Of a stretch of 64,000 nucleotides of DNA, positions 22,875 to 32,685 are shown in pieces (position 1 is the stretch's first letter; each line of letters opens with the position of its first letter). The notes below the pieces were generated by a model. It was not told the origin of the DNA, searched no databases, and was given only the letters and a program-made list of their open reading frames with translations. Source of the stretch: Porodaedalea pini. Its lineage: Eukaryota > Basidiomycota > Agaricomycetes > Hymenochaetales > Hymenochaetaceae. Made by a program: the position numbers and the translations under genes. The DNA lies in NCBI GenBank assembly GCA_002794775.1, contig NBAY01000012.1, forward strand, positions 501,001 to 565,000. The letters run 5' to 3'.

Positions 22875-23839
22875 GAGAAGAACAAGGGACTTCGAATCCG
22901 GATTCGCTAAAATATAACCAACCGTCTGTACAATACATAGATGCAAATGACGTCGATGGTTTTCCCGATTACGAAGTCCCCACCGGTGTGAACAAAGATG
23001 AAGGGTACGAGCAACTGTTCATGAGAGGAACTGGCGGACGCCAGCTGGACCTTCTCCTGACCGTTGAGCATGAAATAGCGGGTGAGGCGAGAGAGGTAGA
23101 TGCGCATGCCCTTGTGGATTCGGGATGCACGGGATCCTGCATCGACGTCAGGTTCGTCGAGAGGTACGGGTTGGAAACGAAACGCTACATTCGACCCCTC
23201 GCGGTGCTCAACGCCGATGGCACGCACAATGAGGCCGGATTGATCGAGGAGTACGTTGACGTCGAGCTCATGATCGGCCGTCACCAAGAGAGGATCGTCC
23301 TCGCGGTAACGTCCCTAGCGTCGTCAAACATCTTCCTAGGATACGACTGGCTTCGACGTCACAATCCAGAAGTCGACTGGAAAACGGGTTCGATTGAATT
23401 CACCCGCTGTCCAGAAGAATGTGCGATAGAGAGAGAGCCGGTGGAGGACCTAGGCAAGGTGAAGAAGGTGGTGGAGCAGATGAGGAGGGTGAGTGAGATG
23501 CGAATGGACAAGGCGTCCTGGCCCGCATACCTCAACGACTACGCCGACGTTTTCAGCGAAAAAGGTTTTGAGAAGCTGCCGGAACACCGACCCTGGGACC
23601 ATGTCATCGACTTGGAGCCCGACTTCAAACCGAGCGACTGTAAGATCTACCCGCTCACGCCAACTGAGCAGCAGTCACTCAAGGACTTCCTTGATGAAAA
23701 TCTGAAGTCGGGTCGCATTCGACGGTCGATATCGCCCATGGCATCGCCCTTCTTCTTCATTAAGAAGGCCGACAAATCGCTACGCCCGATCCAGGATTAC
23801 CGTAAGCTCAATGACGGTATGATCAAGAACAAGTATCCC
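22838..23839 (+). pseudogene. pol: Gypsy Pol, N-terminal part (protease and start of RT)
   Basis: -1 frame continuation of Gag. It contains an aspartic protease ([16 protein letters not shown], active-site DSG at about 23117) and the first RT blocks ([16 protein letters not shown] and [11 protein letters not shown] at about 23787). The frame is broken after KNKYP where a 1,716 bp insertion begins, giving a stop four bases later. Reading resumes in frame at 25561. Confidence 0.88.
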
Positions 23840-25555
23840 TGTTAGGGTCGGGCGAATATTCCAATTCTTTAACCACGAAGGGGTTGCCTTCCGGACTGTA
23901 TGGTCCTCTGAGTGGTGTATTACCGAGACGACTTTACTTATCTTCGACCGATCCCGTAACCAGCTTCTCCTTCGCTGCCCTTATCAGGTGGAACCTGAGG
24001 TTGGTATTGAAAGCACTTAGTTACAGCAGATAGGGGAGGTAATGCCCTAGAGGGTCGAGAGACGTTTGGCTATGCTGCGATATTGTCTAGGAGGCAAGCT
24101 GCAAGGCTTGGCGTAGCCGAGATGCACTCAACCAGACTTGGTTCTGTGGACAATGAGAGGAACCTTCTAAGCGTGGCGTAGCCGAGGGTCTACTCAATCA
24201 AAGTCAATCCTTATTCAACTTGGGACAAATCCTCAACCCAGTATGGGGCGGACTCGTTATTCAACCAAGGAGGATATTACACAGTGGTAGTTATAGCTGT
24301 AGAGGTAGGGGTAAGAAGTAGCAGTGTTCTGTAACCTTCTGAAAGGAATGTAAAAGCGATAGAGAATGGGGATCTGGGGTGCTAGTTACTTGGCCTTATA
24401 TAGCCTACTGAATTTCTAATTTCTTTACGTTCCGTCCAACCAGATGCCCTTCCGTCTCCTTCCTATGTTTCAGGTGGCCGCAGCACTTGGCTGCTGCGGT
24501 GGGGATGTATGCACATGTACTCCATCCAATAGTTTTCTTGCATTCTGAAATTTAGACTGCGGGTGTGAGTCACGTGATGTCTGCACATGCGCGCTGAAGT
24601 GCGAGCAGACTGATTTGGTAGTCGGGCTCCCATGTGCTCCACATGCTTCCGTATAATTAACTTCCTGCTTCTCCCGTGTGCTTCTATATCGGGGCTTTAC
24701 TTCCCTGCTTCTCGAAGCGTCTTCCTCGGTTGTGGCACTGTCTAGCCTATCGGGTTGCATTGCTGCGCTCGGGTGTTCATTCCTCCCATTCAAATCCATT
24801 GGGGATAACCATGTGGATCCATGGGTTATTCTTGGATCGCCATTCAGTATCAGGTCCACTCGGTGTTAAGGCTGCTCCGCCGAGACATGTCTCCATTGTG
24901 AATGGTGGGTCATGTGGTCCTAGGGCTAGAGTGATCTTGAATGTTCGTCTTCGTGACACGTGCTCAAATTCGTATAGCGTAATCGTGCCTTGATGCTTTA
25001 TGTCCCTGAGGTATGCCCAACAGTGCTTGAGTGCTGTTGTTATGTGTATCGGTACATCATTCCCTTGTACTGGACTCGGGGTAGGTATTCGTATCATCAT
25101 CTTGCAATTCCTGCATTCTTCGTGTGGTTCCTTATTGTATTGGATGACTGTATCCCATTTGTAGTTCTCCATGCCACGTTCTTCTTTACTGATGTGGACT
25201 TTATATGTCTTGGCATCTCGATAGTAGATTGCCTGTCCTGTTTCAAAGTATGGGGATTGGCCTTCCCACTTGTGTGCTCGTAATGTGACGTCCTGGTCCA
25301 TTAATCCTATTGTCTTCAGGAGTTCTGGGACCTTCTGTGCTACGTTCTGTAGTAGCATGCACTTGGTGCATTGAGGATCAACCTCCATTGGTTGTCCTTT
25401 GCTTTCTTGACGTTTATGTGCCATGTCACAAGATGTGACGGTGTAGCGTGACTGTGACTGACGGATTTTTGCCTGGGCAAGTATCTGTCAAGATCAGGTG
25501 ACCACGTAATCACGTGTCTGATCGACGTTTCCGAATGTGCGAAAATTTCCTTTCA
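23840..25555 (-). mobile_element. 1.7 kb solo-LTR-like insertion in Gypsy pol
   Basis: Begins TGTTAGGG and ends TTTCA (TG...CA), flanked by the 5 bp duplication ATCCC at 23835-23839 and 25556-25560. Removing the insert plus one duplication restores the pol frame exactly (Tyr-Pro then Leu-Pro-Leu-Ile). No gag/pol genes or internal LTR pair are visible, so a solo LTR of unusual length is the simplest reading. Minus orientation is inferred from the TATATAAGG box (about 24397-24405 on the minus strand), from the ORF it carries, and from a hairpin motif near the 25.5 kb end that it shares with the Copia LTR. Confidence 0.78.
24777..25424 (-). CDS. Unknown 215-aa ORF inside the solo-LTR-like insertion
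   Basis: ATG at 25424, 215 residues, antisense to the Gypsy element. Not recognised. It is not a repeat translation: composition is mixed and hydrophilic, with two CxxC pairs about 75 residues apart (CTKC near residue 18 and CRNC near residue 97), which could bind a metal. A further His-rich/Trp stretch follows (HCWAYLRDIKHQGTITLYEF). No signal peptide or membrane segment. It lies upstream of the TATA-like box in the inferred LTR orientation, i.e. in U3. It may be a genuine LTR-encoded accessory gene or a captured fragment. Confidence 0.5.
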   Translation of the reverse strand: MAHKRQESKGQPMEVDPQCTKCMLLQNVAQKVPELLKTIGLMDQDVTLRAHKWEGQSPYFETGQAIYYRDAKTYKVHISKEERGMENYKWDTVIQYNKEPHEECRNCKMMIRIPTPSPVQGNDVPIHITTALKHCWAYLRDIKHQGTITLYEFEHVSRRRTFKITLALGPHDPPFTMETCLGGAALTPSGPDTEWRSKNNPWIHMVIPNGFEWEE

Positions 25556-25560
25556 ATCCC

Positions 25561-28203
25561 CTCCCTCTCATTGACGAACTCGTCGACAAGGTCAAGAAAG
25601 CGAAGTACATCACTAAGCTTGACCTTCGCTGGGGGTACTACAATATCCGGATCCGTGAGGGTGACGAATGGAAGGCAGCGTTTCGCACGAACATGGGCCT
25701 CTTCGAACCGACGGTCATGTTTTTTGGTCTTTGCAACGCGCCGGCCACATTCCAGGCCTTTGTCAACCACATCTTTAAGGACCTAATCTATGCGAACTTG
25801 ATCATCGTATACCTCGACGACATCCTGATCCTCTCGGAAACCATTGAGGAGCATATCGACACGTCGAGGCGCGTACTCCAGATCCTCCGAGAAAATGGCC
25901 TGTACCTGAAGCCGGAGAAGTGCGAGTTTGATGCCAAGGTCGTCAAATACCTCGGCCACATCATCGGCAATGGCGAGATCAGGGCTGACCCGGCAAAGAC
26001 GGAGGCGATTGCGAACTGGCCAGTCCCACGGAACCTCAAGGAGCTGCAACAGTTCCTCGGCATGGGAAACTGGCTGAGACGGTTTATTAAGGACTACAGC
26101 AAGGTGGTCCGACCGTTGACGTCGTTAACGGGCAAGAAGGACTGGGTATGGGAGACCGAACAGCAGGAAGTGTTCGAGGAGCTGAGACAACGTCTCTGCT
26201 CACCTCCAGTCCTAGCCATCGCCAATGACGAGGGCCCCTTCCGCGTAGAAGCGGACTCGTCGAACTTTGCACTCGGTGGTGTGTTGTTGCAGAAGCAGGA
26301 AGGGAAGTGGAGGGTGATCGCCTACAGGTCAGAGGCACTTGAACCGGCAGAACGAAACTACGAGATCTACGACAAGGAGATGCTCGCGATCGTTTCGGCG
26401 CTCAAGGAGTGGCGGCAATACCTCCTTGGCGCTCGCCACAAGATTGAAATCTGGTCCGACCACGCCAACCTCACCTACTTCAGGTCGGCACAGAAGCTGA
26501 GCTATCGCCAAGCTCGCTGGCGGACTGAACTTGAAGAATTCGACTTCCACCTCGAACACAAGTCGGGCAAGACGATGGGCAAGGCAGACCTACTATCGCG
26601 CATGGCGGGCTATGATCAGGGGAAGGATGACAACGATGGGGTCGTGTTCATCAAGGATAAGTGGTTGAACCGTGGAGTGGTGCAGACATCGCGCGACGAG
26701 GTGATGGAACGAGTGGGTGAAGCGCAGAGGGCGCAGGACGAGTCAGAGAGGCCTACGGGTTTGGTGGAGGTCGCCGAGTTGTGGCGAATGAAAGGCAAGG
26801 TGTATGTTCCATCGACAATAAAGGAGGCCGTGTTGCGGGAGTGCCACGACTCGGTTCTGGCTGGTCATCCGGGAGCGTCGAAGACAGTAGAGCTCGTCCG
26901 TCGCGATTTCTGGTGGGCATTGATGTTCTCCGACGTCCAAGCATACGTCCAAGGATGCGACCGTTGTCAACGGACGAAAGCCTTAAGAACGTCGAGGTCT
27001 AGACCGCTCCATCCAAACGCTGTCCCTGAAGGACCCTGGGAAATTGTTACGGTCGACCTAATCGGAGAGCTCCCGGACTCCAAGGGACACAACGCGATCT
27101 GTGTCTTCGTGGATAGGTTCTCGAAGCAGATGCACGCGATCCCGATGACAACGAGGCTGTCAGCAGAAGGCATGGCCCAGCTGTACCGCGACCACGTCTT
27201 CCGCCTCCATGGCCTACCAAAGAAGATCATCCATGACCGAGGCACGCAGTTCGATGCGTCGATGATGAAGGAGTTGTACAAACTTCTGCACATTGAAGGC
27301 AACCCGTCGACAGCGTACCATCCACAGACGGATGGTCAAACGGAACGCGTTAACCAAGAGCTCAAACAGTACCTTCGACTCTTCGTTAACCATCGGCAAT
27401 CGGACTGGAAGGACTGGCTCCCCCTCGCAGAGTTCGCATACAACAACCGTGAACACTCAGCAACGAAGATGTCCCCCTTCTACGCGAACACAGGACGTCA
27501 CCCCTTGAGCTTCGACACGACGCGAACCTCATCTGCTAACATGTCAGCGGAAGAATTCGCAAAGCACATCAAGGAGACTCATCGCGTTGCTAAGGACAAC
27601 CTAGTCAAGGCAGCAGAGGACATGAAGCGATACCATGACCGAACAGCAGGAGCTTCGGTGGAGTACAAGGCTGGAGACAAGGTCTTCCTTGATGGGCGAA
27701 ACATCAGTACGGACTCGCCGACAAAGAAACTCGCAGACAAATGGTATGGCCCCTTTGACGTAGTCAACAAGGTAGGAGCGAGCGCGTACAAGCTCAAACT
27801 CCCGAAGCGATGGAAAAAGGTCCACCCTGTCTTCAACGAAGCCCTGTTGAAACCCGCCGTCGAACCGTCCTTTGAAAGCCAGAAGCAACCGCCGCCGCCG
27901 CCGCCAGACATCGTCGACAACGAGGAGGAGTACGAACTCGAGGAAGTCTTAGACTCACATCTGCACCAAAGGAAACTACAGTACCTTGTCAAGTGGGTCG
28001 GCTACAATGAACCTACTTGGCAGCCTGAGACGGACTTCGGCGAGAACACGAAGGAGGCGATCGCTGAGTTCTACCTCAAACATCCCGGTGCACCTCGGAA
28101 ACTCGACATCCCTCGTCAACGACTCCGTCCGCTCTTCGTCAACACCGAGCCTGACGACCGCGATCATGGTTGGTCGGGACGCCCAACCTTGAAGGGGGGG
28201 TAA
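25561..28203 (+). pseudogene. pol: Gypsy Pol, C-terminal part (RT, RNase H, integrase, chromodomain)
   Basis: Continuous 880-codon frame. RT: TKLDLRWGYYNIRI and the catalytic YLDDILI (about 25810). RNase H: FRVEADSSNFALGGVLLQ. Integrase: an HHCC zinc site (ECHDSVLAGHPG... to CDRCQRTK), then TVDLIGELPD, HDRGTQFDAS and QTDGQTERVNQE for the D,D-35-E triad. A C-terminal chromodomain (EYELEEVLDSHLH, LQYLVKWVGYNEPTWQPE, about 27925-28090) is the chromovirus mark and is thought to steer integration to heterochromatin. The stop codon at 28201 abuts the 3' LTR. It has no start of its own because of the insertion at 23840, so it is broken as a gene, although every catalytic block looks intact. Confidence 0.9.
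28191..28203 (+). promoter_or_regulatory. Gypsy polypurine tract
   Basis: GAAGGGGGGGTAA directly before the 3' LTR, the expected plus-strand primer site; it overlaps the pol stop codon. Confidence 0.75.
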
Positions 28204-28616
28204 TGTTAGAACCTGAACTTTCACCTTTTCCTTTATTTTCCCTTTTACCATTTCCTTTATTATATCCATCCTTTTCATTATATTTACCCATCTTACACAA
28301 TCATTCCCACACTGCCTTCATTCGTTCCATTCCCACTCGTTATGTAATGTTAGGTAATATAGTCTCACGGTCGTCGCTATATAAGGTCTCAGGAATCGCA
28401 TGAACTCCTTGTTCTGCTTTTCCTCTTACCTCCGCGACGACCTAGGTGAGCCTCGTCCCCCTTGTATTAGTTCAGACTTGTATTAATCCTCTTACCTCCG
28501 CGACGACCTAGCCTGAGTAAGCGTGTCCCGAGTCTACGCTCGAGTATAGCACGTCCCAGAGAACAGTCAGCTGAGGCCTGCCCGGTCCGAGTCGTCTCCC
28601 GGACTCCCGCCTAACA
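28204..28616 (+). repeat. Gypsy 3' LTR
   Basis: 413 bp copy of 20589-21001 with about two substitutions, followed by the TTTTC target duplication. Confidence 0.93.
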
Positions 28617-31600
28617 TTTTCACCCTTAGCGACATAACTCATCCATTCTGCACGAGCCAGTCGACTTTGGCTCGCCCACTGATATAGATATGGGTGGTGT
28701 GTCGAGCGACGACACTGCGCATTTCAATACTCCACTAGACGATGCAGCTGCGAGCTTCACTGGCTCGCCAGGTGGTACTGTGGAGTGCTTCACCAGCGCC
28801 TCCCAGCCCCTATCTCTCTCTACAATCCCTGCCATCCACGCTCGCAGAAACTACTATTTTGATATACAAGAAAGAAATTTCACACCTCAAGACATTCTGC
28901 AAGATGCCGACACTACATTTTTCTGGCAAATCATCTTACTTCTGGTTGCCTGGCTGCACTTAACATATCATCTGCCGTTCCGTGCTTGCGACCTCATTCT
29001 TTCTGTGCTCAAGCTAGTATTTTCTCTTTTAAAATCCTTTCCACCTGAACACAATGCAGTCGCAATGCTGAGTACGACCTTCCGCAAGCCGGAGCTGGCT
29101 GATACATTCTTGATAATGCCGATGTGTCCCTCATGCCACAAAATTTTACCTCATGATTCTCCTTTCAATTCTGTCTGTCCTGGCTGCTCAGCTGCACTTT
29201 TTGAAAGACCTACTGCCACCTCAAGAAAATTCGGCATACGCAATGAGTATGAAGATATCAACAACAAAGATTTTAAAATAATTCTCAAAATGCCGTTCAA
29301 TCCAATCTCAAGGCAGCTCTCTGAGCTTCTCAACCACGAGGGAATGGAAGAACAAATTGATGCATGGTGAACGCGTGTCCGTAAGGAGGGCAAACTGAAC
29401 GACATCATGGATGGCGAGGTCTGGAAGACATTCCCCGGACCTGACGGCAAGCTTTTCTTCGACAATGACCCGGATCGTGCGAGCATAGACAAACTACGGA
29501 TCGCTATCACCCTCGGATTTGACGGGTGTGTTTCTCCTTTCATTTCATTGCTCTTTTACTTCCCTATATTATCCTAGGTTCGGTTATCAGACAAGCAAGA
29601 ATGCGGTGTCATACTCATCCGACGTGCTCTCCTGCTGCATCGCAAACCTCCCGATTCAACTGAAGTATGCCAACGTTTCCCTATCATTTATTATTATTAT
29701 ATGCTAATATAATTGTATAGATGTCTCACTCGGAACCTTCTACTCATCTCTATCTTTCCAGGTCCAAAGGCGCCGGATGCGGAGCAAACTCAATACATTC
29801 TCGCTCCCTTTACCGACAACCTCCTCAGGCTTTTCGAAGACGGGATATGGATAAAAACGCGTCAATACCCGGAAGGTAAAGTACACTTGCTCTAATTTTT
29901 ATTTTTATCTTAACTTTTTTTAATAGGACACCTTGTTTGTATCGTTCTGGTCGCCGTGTGCTGTGATCACCCGGCTCTCTGCAAAGTTGTCGGCTTTGCT
30001 GACCACAACCACTTAAACCGATTCTGCACAAAGTGCATGATCGGCCACAGTGAGCTATTTACGAAGGAAGGCCTGACCAATAGTAAGTACTCAACAATAT
30101 TCTTCCCTTTCTTCTGATTCTGATTCTAGTACTCAGGTTTTCCAGCTCGAACCGGCGAAGAGCATCACCGGCTCGGGTTCGAGTACCTCGAGGGCGATGA
30201 CAAGGACAAGGAGACGATTCACAGAGAGTTTGGTTTATGGTACACGGAGCTGATAAGGCTCCCGTACTTCGATGCCGTCCGTATGATGGTAATTGACCCT
30301 ATGCACAATGTACTTTTAGGTTTGTTTTTTCTTTCTTTTCTTTTTCTTTCGTTCGCTCGCTCACATTTATCTCACTCAGGGATAATGAAGTTGCAGTGGC
30401 ACGATTCTTGGATCAAAACAAACATTCTTCACAAGCGAACAAAGCCAAATCAGGTCCAGCGAGAGCTGGACCTGCTGAATTCGTACCTCAAAGAGGTACA
30501 TTTTATTTATTTTATTTCTAAATTAGTTGACTATACATACTCTTCAGTTTGAGATGCCGTCCTGGGTAGGACGGCTTCCTTCTCAAGTTGGGTACCCAGC
30601 AGCCGGCTCTCTCAGCGCCGATGAATACAAGGCCCTCGTCCTTGTTTATCTCCCAGTTATTGTACGTTCGCAACGAGCTCGAGCTCCTGGGATAAGACAA
30701 TCATACTACATGTTATTTTACAGATACCTTTTGTCTGGGAAGAATGGCAGCCCATCGCTCAAAAGGAATTCGACGCGAAGACAGCGAAGTGGAAGAAGAG
30801 CGAGGTGGCAAAGCAACTGCGCAAGGAGAAGGGTAAAATGGTCAAGGGCAACGACAAGGAGCCCTCGCCTGAGCCTACCCTCTGAATGCACGCCGATGAT
30901 GCCGCCAACTTCCTCAAGCTCACTGCGGCCCTCAAGGTCACCCTAGCACGGTCCATTCGAGAAGTTGACCTCTCTTGCGCAAGACACCTTCTAGACGAAT
31001 ACCTTCAAGGCTACTTAGAGGTACAAATCCTACAATATAACGAGTGTGAGTTTGCACTCTGAATTGTTCCACCCAATAGATACATCGCGAGGACGTAAAG
31101 CCTAATTTTCACTAGGTAACTCATATCTTTGATCAGATTTGTGACTATGGGCCCGTCTACGGGTTCTGGTCTTTCACTTATGAGCGACTCAACAAAACTC
31201 TTAAAAGCTACAAGACCAATAATCACAGTGGTGGCGAAATCGAGACCGCATTTATGGGAGATGCAAAGCTTCGCAAGCTCATCAAAAGTCTCGCTCGGCT
31301 CGAAGATGGAGACTTGGGAGTGCAACAAGCCGCGAAGCTCCTTCTTGACACTGACAGCGACAATCGAGGGACCATAGCAGCAGTCGCTCGAGAAATTGAC
31401 GAGGCTGCTCAGGATAGTAAGTTTTTTTTTTCCTTTTGAACTAAAACTCAATATATTTGATTTATATCCAGTTGGTAGACGGGTTTCCCTCGGACCAAGC
31501 TCACTTGAAGATCTCACCAACTCCTTGCAGAGGAGTTTGGTGAAGCACTACGCTGAACAACAACCTCAAGCTACCATACTCTTGCGGAATGCAAGAGTCG

Positions 31601-32234
31601 ATGAGAACACCATCCCCGGCCCCAATTTCTTGTGTGACACAGCGGCCTTTCATAAGTATATTGTACTAAATGGACGGCGTATTTTGCCGTCCTCAGATAT
31701 TTACAAGGCGCCGAATTCGATCATCCAGACGAGATTCGGCACCACTGTCTATGTAGGTCAGGTAACTAATATCCTCACGCATATGCAGCCGCATATAGAT
31801 GAGCTGTCAACTCTTCTACACGTCCGGTGGTTCAGTCCGCTTCGCCCTCATGTGTTGAATACATCCATTTGGGACAATCTGTGAGTATTTCTTATGATTT
31901 CGAACATTTTCTTTCGGATTTCACTCCTCCTGATAGCCCTGAGCTTGAAATCGGGTTCTTCGAGTTCAACTCATACCTCGACAATGCGACGAGAGGACCA
32001 CCAGCACTCATTTTTCCCGAGGATGTCATTTCACAGGCATGCCGCGTCCGTATACTTTATAGGCCACCGCGCAACTCCGACAATTCAGAGGAGGAGGAGG
32101 AGGAGGAGGAGGAGGAGGAGGATATCGAGTCCTTCAAGCTCTGGGTAACCGTTGGGTTAACAAAGGTATGTATTCTATTAACTATACTTAATTACATTGT
32201 ACTAACTATCAGTTATCTACAGGACGCGGTCGTT

Positions 32235-32300
32235 GTTTGATTCGTCTCGGTCTTTATTTGATTCGTCTCGGTCTTTATTTGATTCGTCTCAGTCTTGGTC
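32235..32300 (+). repeat. 21 bp tandem repeat
   Basis: About three copies of GATTCGTCTCGGTCTTTATTT between the 3' ends of the transposase and accessory genes. The region to about 32370 continues as CGGTCT-rich low-complexity sequence. Confidence 0.75.
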
Positions 32301-32439
32301 TCGGTTTCAGTCTTGTCTCTATTGCGGTCTCGGTCTCTGGTTCGGTCTCTTCTGTTTCTCTTCCGTTCTTCTCTCGGTCTCTTCGCATCCCTTCAAGGCG
32401 TCCAAGAAGTCCAAGGCACGCAACGCAAGTCTAGTCCAT

Positions 32440-32685
32440 CATCTTCTCACCTGATGGAACATGCGTTGTCTCGGGTTACATCGCATCCTCAGACTCGAGG
32501 CCTTCGCGGCGCATCAAGAAGTTCAAGAACTAAGGCTATCTGCTGGTCGTTGTCTTCTCGCCTGACGGAACACACGTCGTCTCGGGTTACGTCGCATCAA
32601 GAAGTCCAAGAGCTGGAGGCTTTCTGCTGGTCGTTGTCTTCTCGCCTGACGGAACACGTGTTGTCTCTGGTTACGTCGCATCATC
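32440..32685 (+). repeat. Three WD40-like coding fragments
   Basis: Three copies (about 32443, 32549, 32633) of a unit whose translation reads (V)FSPDGTxVVSGYxAS, the core of a WD40 strand pair as found in fungal NACHT-WD40 proteins. A fourth, inverse copy lies at about 33336-33380 inside a likely intron of the accessory gene. No continuous WD40 ORF exists here, so these are fragments. The last copy overlaps the stop codon of the accessory gene. Confidence 0.55.

Larger units (their letters stand above)
20589..28616 (+). mobile_element. Ty3/Gypsy chromovirus LTR retrotransposon
   Basis: 8,028 bp element with 413 bp LTRs (20589-21001 and 28204-28616) starting TGTTAGAACC and ending CCTAACA. 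It is flanked by the 5 bp duplication TTTTC (20584-20588, 28617-28621). Gag, protease, RT, RNase H, integrase and chromodomain are in Gypsy order. The pol frame is split by a solo-LTR-like insertion at 23840-25555 but is otherwise open. The LTRs differ at about two sites (near 20834 and 20954 in the left copy), so the insertion is recent. It lies inside the transposase gene of the outer element, same strand. Confidence 0.93.
20170..32240 (+). pseudogene. Tnp2-like transposase, interrupted and with nonsense codons
   Basis: Exon 1 (ATG at 20170) encodes a Cys-rich start (VLCFCQWCWEQTGGKGKK). The Gypsy element then intervenes (20589-28616). The gene resumes at about 28630 and carries CPSCHKILP and VCPGCSAALF (about 29125-29190), GFDGFGYQTSKNAVSYSSDV, SIFPGPKAPDAEQTQYILAP, VAVCCDHPALCKVVGFADH and VIDPMHNVLLG (about 30293), matching the tnp2 transposase family block order. 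Downstream blocks are FEMPSWVGRLP, IPFVWEEWQP, GYLEIHREDVKPNFHWVTH, VYGFWSFTYERLNK and an acidic Glu run (about 32088-32122). The last exon ends DAVVV with TGA at 32238. In-frame TGA codons at 29368 and 30883 would truncate it, and each is one C-to-T change from CGA (Arg). With the Gypsy insertion the gene should be non-functional. Confidence 0.82.

Noticed and set aside
23840..25555. Treating the pol interruption as a spliceosomal intron
   Set aside because: The ends are TG...CA with a 5 bp duplication rather than GT...AG, and at 1.7 kb it is far longer than other introns here.
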